From: an uncultured Caryophanales bacterium
Lineage (GTDB): Bacteria > Bacillota_I > Bacilli_A > RFN20 > CAG-826
DNA: 64,000 bases
Assembly: GCA_946409515.1 (NCBI GenBank)
Contig: CAMJWS010000001.1
Span: 251,557-315,556, forward strand
Direction of reading: 5' to 3'
Part shown: one piece after another, positions 1 to 8,780 of the stretch
Layout: each line of letters starts with the position of its first letter
Position numbering within the stretch: the first letter of the stretch is position 1
Translations under genes and position numbers: made by a program
Notes under the pieces: model-generated
Database searches by the model: none
What the model saw: the letters and a program-made list of their open reading frames with translations, nothing else
Told to the model about the DNA's origin: nothing

Positions 1-85
1 CTCTAGACAGTAAAGCTGAGCCTAGAACCGCTTGCTCCGCTTGCGCATTGTAAGGGAGTTCGCGACTATTTTTACTAACGGCCAT
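1..85 (-). CDS. dnaB: Replicative DNA helicase DnaB, N-terminal fragment (cut by window edge)
   Basis: Only the first 28 codons are inside the window. They begin MAVSKNSRELPYNAQAEQAV, and the Pro-Tyr-N-x-x-AEQAVLG pattern is the conserved opening of the DnaB N-terminal domain, which recruits primase. The start lies one base beyond the rplI stop. A GGAGG Shine-Dalgarno sits inside the last rplI codons, so translation is probably coupled. The order gdpP-rplI-dnaB is common in Bacillota. The rest of the gene continues off the left edge, so helicase motifs cannot be checked. Confidence 0.85.
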   Translation of the reverse strand, partial: MAVSKNSRELPYNAQAEQAVLGSALLSR

Positions 86-86
86 A

Positions 87-539
87 TCATTTCTCCTCCC
101 CTTCTATATGCACATGAACTTTGGCGATAACGCCTTTATGTAATTCCACTTTGAGATCCCAGTAGCCTAGGACATCAAGTGGTCCTTTATCAATGAATTT
201 TCTTTTATCGATAGTAATCTTGTATTGTTTTTCAAGTTCGTCAGTCACTTGTTTTAAAGAAATAGCACCGAAGAGTTTGCCTTCTCTACCGGTTTTGACT
301 TTGAAAGGTAAGGTGATTTCATCTAAACGTTTAGCGAGTACTTCTGCTTCCGCTTTGGCTTTAGCTTCGTTCTCTTTACGTTCTTCTTGTTGGTTTTCTA
401 AAACTTCGACACTTTTCTTAGTGACTTGGACAGCGAGTTTGCGTGGGAAAAGGAAATTGACGGCATAGCCATCACTGACTTCGATTGTTTGATCTTTTTT
501 ACCGAGTTTTTTGACATCTGCTAATAAAATGACTTTCAT
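87..539 (-). CDS. rplI: 50S ribosomal protein L9
   Basis: A 150-residue protein starting MKVILLADVKKLGKKDQTIE, the typical L9 N-terminal RNA-binding lobe, followed by the long charged connecting helix rich in Glu, Lys and Ala (about residues 42-75) and the C-terminal globular domain. The length matches the family. An in-frame start six codons upstream is possible, but the ATG at 539 gives the canonical L9 N terminus. It lies 4 bp downstream of gdpP and just before dnaB, so all three are likely co-transcribed. The stop is TGA, one of the signs that this genome uses TGA as a stop. Confidence 0.95.
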   Translation of the reverse strand: MKVILLADVKKLGKKDQTIEVSDGYAVNFLFPRKLAVQVTKKSVEVLENQQEERKENEAKAKAEAEVLAKRLDEITLPFKVKTGREGKLFGAISLKQVTDELEKQYKITIDKRKFIDKGPLDVLGYWDLKVELHKGVIAKVHVHIEGEEK

Positions 540-543
540 ACCG

Positions 544-2580
544 TTAATCCTCCTCACTGTTCTTTGGTAAGCCCTTATTTGTGGCTTCGGTTAATGATGA
601 TTCTAAGACCGCTAAGATAGCGTTTTTAACTTCCCTTGTGTCGGTTGTATTAAAGGTGACAGCCGCGGAAGCGAAGTGACCACCACCTCCAAGTCTTTCA
701 GCAAGTAATGAGACATTGATTGTGCCATCACTACGAGCGGAGACACGTATTTCACGGTTACTAACTTTACCCATAACGAAGGCAGCGTGTACACCTTTGA
801 ATGTTAAGCAGAGGTTCGCCGCTTTAGCGATAGTCGCATGGTCGTATAAACGCTCTGGATTAGCGGTAGCGACAACCACACCATAGTATGGGGTATCTAA
901 GTTAGTGGTAATATCAGTAACTTCCTTATGCTCTTCATAGTCATCTTTTAAGAAGTCATCCGCTAAGGAGTTATCAGCGCCATATTCTTTAAGAATAGTC
1001 GCCGCTTCAAATGTTCTAATACCAGTATTTCTAGATTTGAAATATGAGGAATCTAAGAAGATACCAGAGAGCATAATAGTTGCGTATGTACTTGGAAGTT
1101 CAATTCTTGGGTTGATAGATGAGAATCTGATGAATTCAGAAATAAGTTCACAGGTTGATGATGCCGCTGGGTCGATATGGTTAAAGACTGGAGAATCGAT
1201 ATATTCTTCCGCACGTCTATGATGGTCGATAACGACAATCTTTGCGGCTTTATCAATGAGTTTGGGCGCCATAACCATGTTAGGAATATGAACGTCAACA
1301 ACGATTAATAATGTATTACCAGCAATTAAATCTTCTGCTTCTTTAGAAGAGACGATTAATTTATCTAGTTCTTCTTTACCGAAGGAAGAAGTCATCGCAG
1401 ATCTAGTTTTGAATTCAGTATTCTTCAAATCAGCAACGATACGGGAATTCTTCTTTAAACGATTACAGATAGCTTTCATACCTAAACAGGCACCGAAAGC
1501 ATCCATATCCATCATTTGATGGCCCATAATAAGAACACGGTCAGAAGCGTTGATTAAAGAGATAAGGGAGTCGGCTAAAACACGAGTCTTAACTCTATTA
1601 CGTTTTTCTTGAGCTTCAGATTTACCACCATAGAATTTCATTTCTTGGCCATAAGCAGAAACAACGACTTGGTCACCACCACGAGACATAGCGATATCTA
1701 AAGCATCATTAGCGAGATCGTTTAATTTAATAACATCTGGGAAGTCATGGGCAAAACCCATAGATAATGTTAATGGGATTTCACCACGAATAGATTCACC
1801 ACGTACTTTATCGATAATGGAGAATTTATCTTCGAGTATTCTAGTGAACGCTTCATAATTACAAAGCATAGAATAACTATCATCTTTAATTCTTCTAAGA
1901 AGAATGCCATATTCCTTAGCGTAAGCAAAGATGTCGTTTTTAACTTTAGTGACAACGTCATTGAAGTCATCATCACCACGGACAACGTCATCATAGTTAT
2001 CAATAGTTAAAATACCAACGACAGGCGCTTGGTCTTTGGAATAGTTATAGATAGATTCATAATCAGTGATATCTTTGAAAATCCATAAGCCCGCTTCTTG
2101 GAGGAGCTTAACTTGATATGTTCTTGAGTTAACAACAACTTTAGCTACTTGATCGCCATTAGCGATGTCTCTTAACGTTGCTAATTCTGGTTGCCATTCA
2201 ATGATATCCATATCCATGATTTCAATATGTCTAGATTTGAATAAGTCATTTGTCCATAGGACAACGTTTTGATCATCAGTAATGGCTAAACCAATCATCG
2301 CAAAGTTATAAGCTTCTTGGACGTCACTACCAATAATTGTGGCCGCTTTTAAGTCTGTTTTTTGTCGTAAGGAAGATAACACTAAGATAATGATCCAAAC
2401 AAATAAACAGTCGACCGCAATGATGATAGCCATTGTAATAGCAATATATTCTGGTTTTACTTCGTTGTAGAAGTTAAAGAAATTATTGAAATAGATAATG
2501 GAAAAGAAACCGCCAAGAAGGACTTCAACGGCGATGATGATAAAAGAGACGAGTTTAATAATTCTAATCGTTTTTCCCAT
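544..2580 (-). CDS. gdpP: Cyclic-di-AMP phosphodiesterase GdpP (DHH-DHHA1)
   Basis: A 678-residue membrane enzyme that hydrolyses c-di-AMP. Two N-terminal membrane helices (about residues 8-32 and 44-68) are followed by a PAS-like segment, a degenerate GGDEF domain without a GGDEF signature, and a DHH/DHHA1 catalytic part. The DHH motifs are visible as GHQMMDMDAFG, VVDVH and IDHHRR, and the C-terminal GGGGH motif of DHHA1 is intact. This is the domain order of Bacillus GdpP. The ATG at 2580 was chosen because an upstream extension would be translated from promoter sequence. There is no Shine-Dalgarno, and a TATAAT box ends 9 nt before the ATG, so the mRNA may be leaderless. Confidence 0.93.
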   Translation of the reverse strand: MGKTIRIIKLVSFIIIAVEVLLGGFFSIIYFNNFFNFYNEVKPEYIAITMAIIIAVDCLFVWIIILVLSSLRQKTDLKAATIIGSDVQEAYNFAMIGLAITDDQNVVLWTNDLFKSRHIEIMDMDIIEWQPELATLRDIANGDQVAKVVVNSRTYQVKLLQEAGLWIFKDITDYESIYNYSKDQAPVVGILTIDNYDDVVRGDDDFNDVVTKVKNDIFAYAKEYGILLRRIKDDSYSMLCNYEAFTRILEDKFSIIDKVRGESIRGEIPLTLSMGFAHDFPDVIKLNDLANDALDIAMSRGGDQVVVSAYGQEMKFYGGKSEAQEKRNRVKTRVLADSLISLINASDRVLIMGHQMMDMDAFGACLGMKAICNRLKKNSRIVADLKNTEFKTRSAMTSSFGKEELDKLIVSSKEAEDLIAGNTLLIVVDVHIPNMVMAPKLIDKAAKIVVIDHHRRAEEYIDSPVFNHIDPAASSTCELISEFIRFSSINPRIELPSTYATIMLSGIFLDSSYFKSRNTGIRTFEAATILKEYGADNSLADDFLKDDYEEHKEVTDITTNLDTPYYGVVVATANPERLYDHATIAKAANLCLTFKGVHAAFVMGKVSNREIRVSARSDGTINVSLLAERLGGGGHFASAAVTFNTTDTREVKNAILAVLESSLTEATNKGLPKNSEED

Positions 2581-2589
2581 AGTGCAATC

Positions 2590-2595
2590 ATTATA
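2590..2595 (-). promoter_or_regulatory. -10 box of gdpP, leaderless arrangement
   Basis: A perfect TATAAT on the minus strand ends 9 nt before the gdpP ATG and no ribosome-binding site intervenes. Transcription starting 7 nt downstream would leave a 5' leader of only 2-3 nt. The -35 region falls inside the terminator of the upstream gene and has no good TTGACA match. Confidence 0.6.
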
Positions 2596-2610
2596 TATAA
2601 TGTGCGCAGA

Positions 2611-2647
2611 AAAATAAATACAGGAAGTAAGAATCACTCCTGTATTT
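2611..2647 (-). terminator. Rho-independent terminator of the SGNH hydrolase gene
   Basis: A 10-bp perfect stem (AAATACAGGA at 2616-2625 with TCCTGTATTT at 2638-2647) is followed on the minus strand by a T-rich run. It overlaps the upstream edge of the gdpP promoter. Confidence 0.8.
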
Positions 2648-2742
2648 ATAACCTATTTTTTGACTATTTTCTCTTATTTAAGAGGGTAGTGCTTGTATTA
2701 TATAACCTTATTTTGAGAGAAAAAATATTTTTATAAAAATTT

Positions 2743-3657
2743 TTAAAGTTTGAATTCTTTGGCAATATCCCAAACTCTACCAGCGACATATTGAGCAGCC
2801 GCTTTGGTGAAGTGGACATTATCGTTATTTGGTCTTAAATATTCAGTTGCGTAATTTGGATTTGCTTCAAATTCTTCTCTTAAATCAAGTAATTCAAAAC
2901 CATATTCTTCAGCGAGTTCTCGTTGCACTGGATTAACATAGTTTTTGATCTCTTCATTAGGAATACCAAATTGGTTTGGATAAACAACTGGTGGAGAGAC
3001 CATCATAATGAACTTAGCTCTTGGGAATTGTTCCACGAATGAGTCAAGTAAGATATGGTATTCACTATCGAAAGTTGATTCCGCTTTTGACCATTCAGTA
3101 GCATCGTTTGTGCCTAACATAATAGCAAAAACATCTGGTGCATAATCAACGCAATTCTTATACACGTCTTGCTTAATATATCGTTGTTCAGGGGCTGTGG
3201 AACTAAATGAACCACCGTAGCCTGTTATTGAAATACCATTAACACCGAAGTTACCAACTTTATATTGTTCATCCACTGTTTGTCCTAAGAATGTTGGGTA
3301 TGATTCATTAGCCCAATAGTGACCAGCGGTAAGTGAATCACCAACACAAGCGATGTGATATTCCTTCTTCACTGTGATTGGATATTCAGCGGTATACTCA
3401 CCATATTTGATAGTTACGCTTGTTTGATCAGCGGCTAGGTTTTCACCATTTTCCACTTCAAACTCAACGCGCTCCATTTTTTTGGTTCTGTTGCCTTGTA
3501 AATATACTTCCAAACCATCGGCATTGAAGTCACTGCCTTCGATGAATGTGTGCCAAGCATTTGAATCATCAACAACAAGAATGCGTTCCTCGTTATTGGT
3601 ACAGCCAGTTGATAAGACTGCAAAAAGTGCAACGCTTAACAAAGCTAATTTCTTCAT
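2743..3657 (-). CDS. SGNH/GDSL-family lipoprotein hydrolase
   Basis: A 304-residue predicted lipoprotein. The signal peptide ends in a lipobox (LSTGC, Cys19). A small beta-rich N-terminal domain (about 25-95) precedes an SGNH esterase fold with block I as GDSLTAG, block II Gly in GVNGIS, block III as GTNDA, and the C-terminal DxxH catalytic pair in DNVHFT. It probably removes acyl groups from carbohydrate or another ester substrate outside the membrane; the substrate cannot be told. It lies 2 bp downstream of the aldose-epimerase lipoprotein gene, so the two are almost certainly one transcript for extracellular sugar processing. Confidence 0.85.
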   Translation of the reverse strand: MKKLALLSVALFAVLSTGCTNNEERILVVDDSNAWHTFIEGSDFNADGLEVYLQGNRTKKMERVEFEVENGENLAADQTSVTIKYGEYTAEYPITVKKEYHIACVGDSLTAGHYWANESYPTFLGQTVDEQYKVGNFGVNGISITGYGGSFSSTAPEQRYIKQDVYKNCVDYAPDVFAIMLGTNDATEWSKAESTFDSEYHILLDSFVEQFPRAKFIMMVSPPVVYPNQFGIPNEEIKNYVNPVQRELAEEYGFELLDLREEFEANPNYATEYLRPNNDNVHFTKAAAQYVAGRVWDIAKEFKL

Positions 3658-3659
3658 AA

Positions 3660-4724
3660 TTACGCTCCTAACTTACTAAAGTGATATGTAGTTTTAGAGG
3701 TGAACGTTTCACCTGCTCTTAAAATGGTCGTTCCATATGCATCAAATTCTGGATGATTAATAGCGTCTGGTAACATTTGAGTTTCTAAACAAACGTTGCC
3801 ATTATCATCTTTGTATAACTGTATTCCTGGTCTATCAGTATAAACATCGACTTTAAATTGTGTGCCAGTTAAAGTCGCAGCTTTCATATAATCACCTTTG
3901 GTGGTGTGATTTAAAACATAATTATGATCATATTGGATACTTCTATCACCCTTAAGAGCTTTCTCTTCTAAGTAATCAAAGTTTGTACCCACAACTGATT
4001 TAATTTCACCAGTAGGAATTTTGTTATTATTCAATGGATTATAACTATCAGCGTTAATTTGCAATTTAACGTTGTTATAACTCCTATTACCATTAATATC
4101 GATAAACAAATGGTTAGTTGGATTGCACAACGTATCCTTAGTGGTTGTGGCACTATATTCAATTGATAATTCGCCAGCTTCAGTCAGAGTGTATGTAACA
4201 TACATCGTCATTTCACCTGGATAGCCATCATCTTTATCAGCGGAAACAATTTTATATTTGATAGAAGAAGCTGTTTGTTCTTCGGTTTTCCAATTTGCAG
4301 TGGCAAAAGGTCCTTGCCAACTACTACCACCACCATGGAGAGAATTAGGTCTATCATTTGGAGTGACATTATATTGGGTACCATTTAAAGTAAACTTGGC
4401 ATTAGCAATACGATTAGCGACACGGCCAACAGTAAAGCCATCTTTAGCAATTTGCTTGCCATTATATTCAATTTTATCGATTCTCGCACCTTGTTCTTTG
4501 AAGTAGACTTTCAATCCGTTGGCAGTTGAAAGTTGATAATTACTACTATATGACTTGGAGCTTGTGTTAGAACTTGAACTTTTTTCTGAACTTGAACTTG
4601 CAACCGAAGTTGAAGATGATGGTACTTCACTAGATTTTTGTTCACTTGTGAAACCAGTGTTATTACACGCTGCAGTGATTAGCGCAAAAGAAATAAGCAC
4701 TAAACGAGCTAATAATTTTTTCAT
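3660..4724 (-). CDS. Aldose 1-epimerase lipoprotein (GalM-like)
   Basis: A 354-residue galactose-mutarotase-family protein with a lipoprotein signal (ITAAC) and a Ser-rich linker (about residues 28-62), so it should be tethered outside the membrane. Catalytic positions of the GalM family are present: the His of LHGG, the His of NPTNH, and the Glu in CLETQMLPDA. Most GalM proteins are cytoplasmic, so a secreted version is unusual, but it fits with the galactoside operon at 21.5-26.7 kb. GAGGA precedes the start. The SGNH lipoprotein gene follows directly. Confidence 0.88.
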   Translation of the reverse strand: MKKLLARLVLISFALITAACNNTGFTSEQKSSEVPSSSTSVASSSSEKSSSSNTSSKSYSSNYQLSTANGLKVYFKEQGARIDKIEYNGKQIAKDGFTVGRVANRIANAKFTLNGTQYNVTPNDRPNSLHGGGSSWQGPFATANWKTEEQTASSIKYKIVSADKDDGYPGEMTMYVTYTLTEAGELSIEYSATTTKDTLCNPTNHLFIDINGNRSYNNVKLQINADSYNPLNNNKIPTGEIKSVVGTNFDYLEEKALKGDRSIQYDHNYVLNHTTKGDYMKAATLTGTQFKVDVYTDRPGIQLYKDDNGNVCLETQMLPDAINHPEFDAYGTTILRAGETFTSKTTYHFSKLGA

Positions 4725-4772
4725 AGATACAAATCCTCGCTATTAGTTTCCCACTTTATAAGTGAGTATGCA

Positions 4773-4797
4773 ACAAAAAGGACTACCGAAGTAGCCC
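4773..4797 (-). terminator. Terminator downstream of trpB-like gene
   Basis: On the minus strand GGGCTAC-TTCG-GTAGTCC forms a 7-bp stem with a UUCG tetraloop, followed by CTTTTTG. Confidence 0.8.
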
Positions 4798-4828
4798 CAT
4801 TTGAAAGGATTTTAATTATGAATACTTT

Positions 4829-6250
4829 TTATTTTGCGTCTAAGAACATATGAGGATATTTCTCTAACATAAAGTCCATATCCTTATCACCACGACCGCT
4901 TAAGTTAACAAGTATAGAACCACTCTTCATGTTTCTAGCGCACTTGATTGCATAAGCTAAGGCATGGCTTGATTCGATTGCAGGAATAATACCTTCTAAT
5001 CTTGATAATAGGAAGAATGCTTCCGCTGCTTCATCATCAGTAATTGATTCATATTTGACACGGCCAATATCTTTTAAGAAGGCGTGTTCTGGGCCAACAC
5101 CTGGATAATCTAGACCACTAGCGATAGAATAGGCATCTCCTGCTGTACCATCTTCATTTTGTAACACATATGAATTAAATCCATGTAGGACCATTTCTTT
5201 ACCTAATGTCATTGTGGCACTGTTTTTACCTATTTCTTTACCAGTACCCATGGCTTCAACACCAACGATATTAACTGGTTCATCTAAGAAGGCTTCAAAC
5301 ATACCAATGGCATTACTACCACCACCGACACAAGCGGTGACGATGTCTGGTAATTCACCTGTCATTTCTAGGAATTGTTCTTTGGCCTCTCTACCAATAA
5401 CTTCCTGGAAGTCTCTCACCATTAATGGATATGGGTGAGGGCCAACAGCACTACCAATGACATAGAATGCATCTTTATATTCAGTCATGTATGCTTCGAA
5501 AGCGGCATCAACTGCTTCTTTTAATGTTCTTGTACCAAAGCTTACTGGCACCACTCTAGCGCCTAATACTTCAATACGCTTAACGTTAGGGGCTTGTTTT
5601 TCCATATCGACTTCGCCCATATAGATATCACACTTTAGGCCAAAGTATGCTGCCGCCATCGCGACTGCAGAACCATGACTACCAGCACCTGTTTCCGCAA
5701 TGAGTTTTTTCTTGCCTAAATATTTAGCTAATAAAGCTTGGCCCATCGCGTTATTTAGCTTATGCGCACCACCATGGTTAAGATCTTCTCTTTTAAGGTA
5801 AATTTGTACACGTCCTAAATAATTTGATAAGTTTTGGCAGTGATAAACTGGTGTTGGTCTGCCTTGATAATTCTTTCTAATTTCTCTAAGTTCAGCGATG
5901 AATTTAGATGATTTAGCGATTGTTTGATAGCCATAGTAAATTTCATCCATGGCCTTTTGTAATTTCGGAGGGACAAAGCTTCCACCGTAACGACCAAAGT
6001 ATCCATCGTCTGTTGGAAACTGCTTACGGTAATTTTTGAAGTCAAAATTTATATCTTTTAAAGGAGAATCTTCAAAAAGCCTTTGCCCCTTGATTCTACG
6101 ATCTAATGGTTTTGGTGCATTTTCCGGTATAAAGTACTTATGCCCTTTAAGGATGGCACCTTCAATTCTCTGCTCTTTTAAAAGAGCACGAACTCTTCTT
6201 TCGTTAATTCCCCATTTTTCACTTGCTTCTAATACGGTAATATATTTCAT
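4829..6250 (-). CDS. trpB: Tryptophan synthase beta subunit with N-terminal helix-turn-helix domain
   Basis: A 473-residue protein, about 75 residues longer than a usual TrpB. Residues 1-58 resemble the MerR/excisionase-type helix-turn-helix found at the front of many Bacillota proteins ([12 protein letters not shown], then [15 protein letters not shown]). From about residue 78 it is a standard Trp[14 protein letters not shown], the PLP lysine in HKLNNA (Lys164), ETGAGSHG and GGGSNAIG. It should condense indole with serine. No trpA or other trp gene is nearby, suggesting indole salvage. The leader has TATAAT followed by an imperfect inverted repeat (GGCATA-N5-TATACC), which could be an operator for its own domain. 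The AAGG before the ATG is only a modest ribosome-binding site. Confidence 0.9.
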   Translation of the reverse strand: MKYITVLEASEKWGINERRVRALLKEQRIEGAILKGHKYFIPENAPKPLDRRIKGQRLFEDSPLKDINFDFKNYRKQFPTDDGYFGRYGGSFVPPKLQKAMDEIYYGYQTIAKSSKFIAELREIRKNYQGRPTPVYHCQNLSNYLGRVQIYLKREDLNHGGAHKLNNAMGQALLAKYLGKKKLIAETGAGSHGSAVAMAAAYFGLKCDIYMGEVDMEKQAPNVKRIEVLGARVVPVSFGTRTLKEAVDAAFEAYMTEYKDAFYVIGSAVGPHPYPLMVRDFQEVIGREAKEQFLEMTGELPDIVTACVGGGSNAIGMFEAFLDEPVNIVGVEAMGTGKEIGKNSATMTLGKEMVLHGFNSYVLQNEDGTAGDAYSIASGLDYPGVGPEHAFLKDIGRVKYESITDDEAAEAFFLLSRLEGIIPAIESSHALAYAIKCARNMKSGSILVNLSGRGDKDMDFMLEKYPHMFLDAK

Positions 6251-6317
6251 ACCTTTTTCTTCCTTTCGGTATATTCTTTATGCCTATTTATTATAAGGTA
6301 TTAAATATATATGTAAA

Positions 6318-6343
6318 TAAAAAAATCACCCAATTGAGTGATT
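6318..6343 (-). terminator. Terminator of the C39-like peptidase gene
   Basis: AATCAC...GTGATT inverted repeat (6324-6343) followed on the minus strand by seven T residues. Confidence 0.8.
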
Positions 6344-6367
6344 ATTTATTATTCTTAATAAAACTAC

Positions 6368-7039
6368 TTATTTTGAATAGAAAATTGTGTTCTTATCAAA
6401 CATACCGAACGCAAATGCGTAATTATAGAATAACGGCATGCCTTTATAAGCTTTGAAAGATGTACGATCAACGAACTCTTTTACTGCAATATTTTCAATA
6501 TAGCCATATGGATTATAGATAGTAACGTTATCATTAGCTAAATCAATCGCAGTAACTACAGAGAAATGAAGAGTCCATTCTTTATTCTCGTATAAAGCCG
6601 CCCATTCAAGTGCGACTGGTTTATTATCTTTGATTGCGTTATGCACTTCTTTTAACAAAGCATCATGTTTTAAATATGAATGTTTAGCGAACTTGTGTTC
6701 TGGAATTGATTTATTAATCTCATCTAAGAAACCTTGGGAAGTTTGAGTAGAAACCGCACTATTTCTAGCGTCTAAATCATCTTCTGTAACTTTGTTACCA
6801 TAGAAGGATGAAATCATTTCAATCGTGGCGTAACCACATGAAACATGTTGAGTAACTAATTCTAATCCTGTGACTTCTACTTTATCCTTATATTTAGCAT
6901 CGTTTCTTAAATAAGAATAATCTGCATTTAAATTATTTGTTTTAACGGCATCAGCAATTAAAGGAATACTAGCGGTTAAAACTAATGCGCCCACTAAAGC
7001 GGACACAACAATTATTGTGACTTTGGCTTTCTTTTTCAT
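6368..7039 (-). CDS. Membrane-anchored C39-like cysteine peptidase
   Basis: A 223-residue protein with one N-terminal hydrophobic segment (about 9-30) and an extracellular domain of the C39/papain-like type. The likely nucleophile is the Cys in HVSCGYATIEMI, the general-base His is in WTLHFSVVTAID, and NPYG follows where the third residue lies in the family. Free-standing C39-like proteins often cleave Gly-Gly peptides or act as cell-surface peptidases; the substrate here is unknown. It has its own promoter (TATAAT 9 nt before ATG, no Shine-Dalgarno) and its own terminator, so it is monocistronic. Confidence 0.7.
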   Translation of the reverse strand: MKKKAKVTIIVVSALVGALVLTASIPLIADAVKTNNLNADYSYLRNDAKYKDKVEVTGLELVTQHVSCGYATIEMISSFYGNKVTEDDLDARNSAVSTQTSQGFLDEINKSIPEHKFAKHSYLKHDALLKEVHNAIKDNKPVALEWAALYENKEWTLHFSVVTAIDLANDNVTIYNPYGYIENIAVKEFVDRTSFKAYKGMPLFYNYAFAFGMFDKNTIFYSK

Positions 7040-7048
7040 AACTGTTAT

Positions 7049-7054
7049 ATTATA
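7049..7054 (-). promoter_or_regulatory. -10 box of the C39-like gene, leaderless arrangement
   Basis: TATAAT on the minus strand lies exactly 9 nt upstream of the ATG at 7039, the same spacing as for gdpP, glf and the DUF368 gene, with no ribosome-binding site. Confidence 0.6.
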
Positions 7055-7058
7055 CGAA

Positions 7059-8267
7059 TTATTTCATAAATGAGCGAATGACTTTTTCACATTCTTTCTC
7101 ATCCATGATTTTTGGTACTGGATAACCTGGATTACCTTCTTTAAGCGCACGCTTGATGAGTGTGCCCATATCTTCTTCTTTAATAAAGTCAAACTTCTCA
7201 GGAATATTCATCGCCTTATTCATTCTTCTTAGTTCAGTAATGAAAGCTCTAGCTTTTTCTTCATTAGTCATATCTTCTTTGGTGATACCAATGATATCCG
7301 CAAGCTTCGCTAATTGTCTATAAATAGAAGCGCCATACCAATCTAAAACATATGGAAGAATAACGGCATTGGCTAAACCATGTGGGGTGTTATATAAGCC
7401 ACCTAGATTATGGGCAATTGCGTGCACATAGCCCACAAATGCTCTAGTAAAGGCACTACCAGCATAGAAAGAAGCTTTAAGCATATTTTCTCTTGCTTCT
7501 ATGTCTTTACCATTGTTATAAGCCTTTTCTAAATTATCGTGAATTAGCTTAGTGGCATCTTCTGCATATCTAATTGTGGATTTCACATTACTTTTACCAA
7601 TATAGGCTTCAACAGCGTGAGTCATAGCATCCATACCTGTTGTGGAAGTAATATGTGGAGGTAAGCCCACTGTTAAAGCAGGATCAAGTACTGCGTACTT
7701 TGGTCTTAAGCATGGATCAGAGATAGCATTCTTTTCGTGAGTTTCTGGATCAGTCACCACTGCTGCTACTGTTGTTTCAGAACCTGTGCCAGCGGTTGTC
7801 GGAACAGCGAAGAATGGAGGAAGCTTCTTACCAACTTTCAAATATCCTCTCATTTTTCTAACTGATTTCTTAGGCCTAACCACTCTTGCGGCAGCGGCTT
7901 TAGCACAATCCATTGGTGAACCACCACCAAAGGCAATAATGCCTTCACAGTTATTATCTAAATACATATCTCTACAACGTTCGATATTAGGAATTGTAGG
8001 GTTAGGCTGCACGCCATCATAGACGAAATATGCTATACCGTGTGCCTTAAGTTGCTCAAATAATGGATCTAACAAGTGAATACTCATTAAGCCTTGATCA
8101 GTAACCACTAAGACTCTATTTATTCCTTTTTCTTTAATTAATATAGGTAACTTTAAAACAGCGCCTTCACCTTCTAAAAGTTGAGGCTCTTTCCAGTCCA
8201 TAAAACACATCGCAAGTTTTAAAACTTTTTGGTAAATGCGATAATACCATTTCTTTATAAAGAGCAT
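7059..8267 (-). CDS. Iron-containing alcohol dehydrogenase
   Basis: A 402-residue group III (Fe-dependent) alcohol dehydrogenase. It shows the NAD(P)-binding GGGSPMDCAK, the PTTAGTGSE signature and the metal-ligand region DAMTHAVEAY plus HAIAHNLGGLYNTPHGLANA. Such enzymes interconvert aldehydes and alcohols or diols; the exact substrate cannot be read from sequence. It follows the CBS-domain gene by 11 bp and is probably co-transcribed with it. An extra N-terminal stretch of about 25 basic/aromatic residues precedes the usual start of the fold. Confidence 0.9.
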   Translation of the reverse strand: MLFIKKWYYRIYQKVLKLAMCFMDWKEPQLLEGEGAVLKLPILIKEKGINRVLVVTDQGLMSIHLLDPLFEQLKAHGIAYFVYDGVQPNPTIPNIERCRDMYLDNNCEGIIAFGGGSPMDCAKAAAARVVRPKKSVRKMRGYLKVGKKLPPFFAVPTTAGTGSETTVAAVVTDPETHEKNAISDPCLRPKYAVLDPALTVGLPPHITSTTGMDAMTHAVEAYIGKSNVKSTIRYAEDATKLIHDNLEKAYNNGKDIEARENMLKASFYAGSAFTRAFVGYVHAIAHNLGGLYNTPHGLANAVILPYVLDWYGASIYRQLAKLADIIGITKEDMTNEEKARAFITELRRMNKAMNIPEKFDFIKEEDMGTLIKRALKEGNPGYPVPKIMDEKECEKVIRSFMK

Positions 8268-8278
8268 ATTAATCTCCT

Positions 8279-8695
8279 TTATTTACTATCAATTTGTTTC
8301 TTTAAATAGATGAAGACATCTCTTCTTTTAACAATGCCAATAAAGACTTCTCTATCATCCACAACTGGGATAAAGTTTTGAGACAATGCTAAAGCGTAGA
8401 GTTCATCTAATGTTGCATCCACAGATACAGCGTTATATGGACGATATCTTTCTATTTCTAAGATGTTTGTCTTTTCGGCTTTTACTAAATCAAAACCACC
8501 ACTAGCATGGATAAATCTTAAAATGTCACCTTCTGATAAAGAAGTAACATAATGTCCTTGTTCGTCTAAGACAGGCACAACAGTAAACTTATGATAAGCA
8601 AACTTTTCAAATGCTTGTCTGACAGTCATTGTGCTATCTAAATAAAAAGTTGCACCTTTAAGAGTGGTAATTTGTAATAAATTGAAGTTTTCCAT
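8279..8695 (-). CDS. CBS-domain pair protein
   Basis: A 138-residue protein of two CBS motifs (about residues 15-70 and 80-135; repeats of the form VVPVLDEQGHYVTSLSEGDILRF and FIPVVDDREVFIGIVKRRDVF are visible in part). CBS pairs bind adenosine nucleotides and usually regulate a partner; the co-transcribed alcohol dehydrogenase is the obvious candidate, by inference only. An upstream in-frame extension would run through a TATAAT box, so the ATG at 8695, 10 nt after that box, is preferred and the mRNA may be leaderless. Confidence 0.8.
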   Translation of the reverse strand: MENFNLLQITTLKGATFYLDSTMTVRQAFEKFAYHKFTVVPVLDEQGHYVTSLSEGDILRFIHASGGFDLVKAEKTNILEIERYRPYNAVSVDATLDELYALALSQNFIPVVDDREVFIGIVKRRDVFIYLKKQIDSK

Positions 8696-8705
8696 CTTTG
8701 AAATC

Positions 8706-8711
8706 ATTATA
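8706..8711 (-). promoter_or_regulatory. -10 box of the CBS-Fe-ADH operon, leaderless arrangement
   Basis: TATAAT on the minus strand, 10 nt upstream of the ATG at 8695. It lies just beyond the terminator of the preceding gene and decides the start codon. Confidence 0.55.
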
Positions 8712-8735
8712 GAAAACTTTTTATTCAAGTTAAAT

Positions 8736-8760
8736 AAAAAGCCACCCAAATTAGGATGAC
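8736..8760 (-). terminator. Terminator of the XRE/zinc-ribbon gene
   Basis: GTCATCC/GGGTGGC stem (two G-U pairs) followed by TTTTTATTT on the minus strand. Confidence 0.75.
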
Positions 8761-8780
8761 TTTATTGATTATCACTAGTT

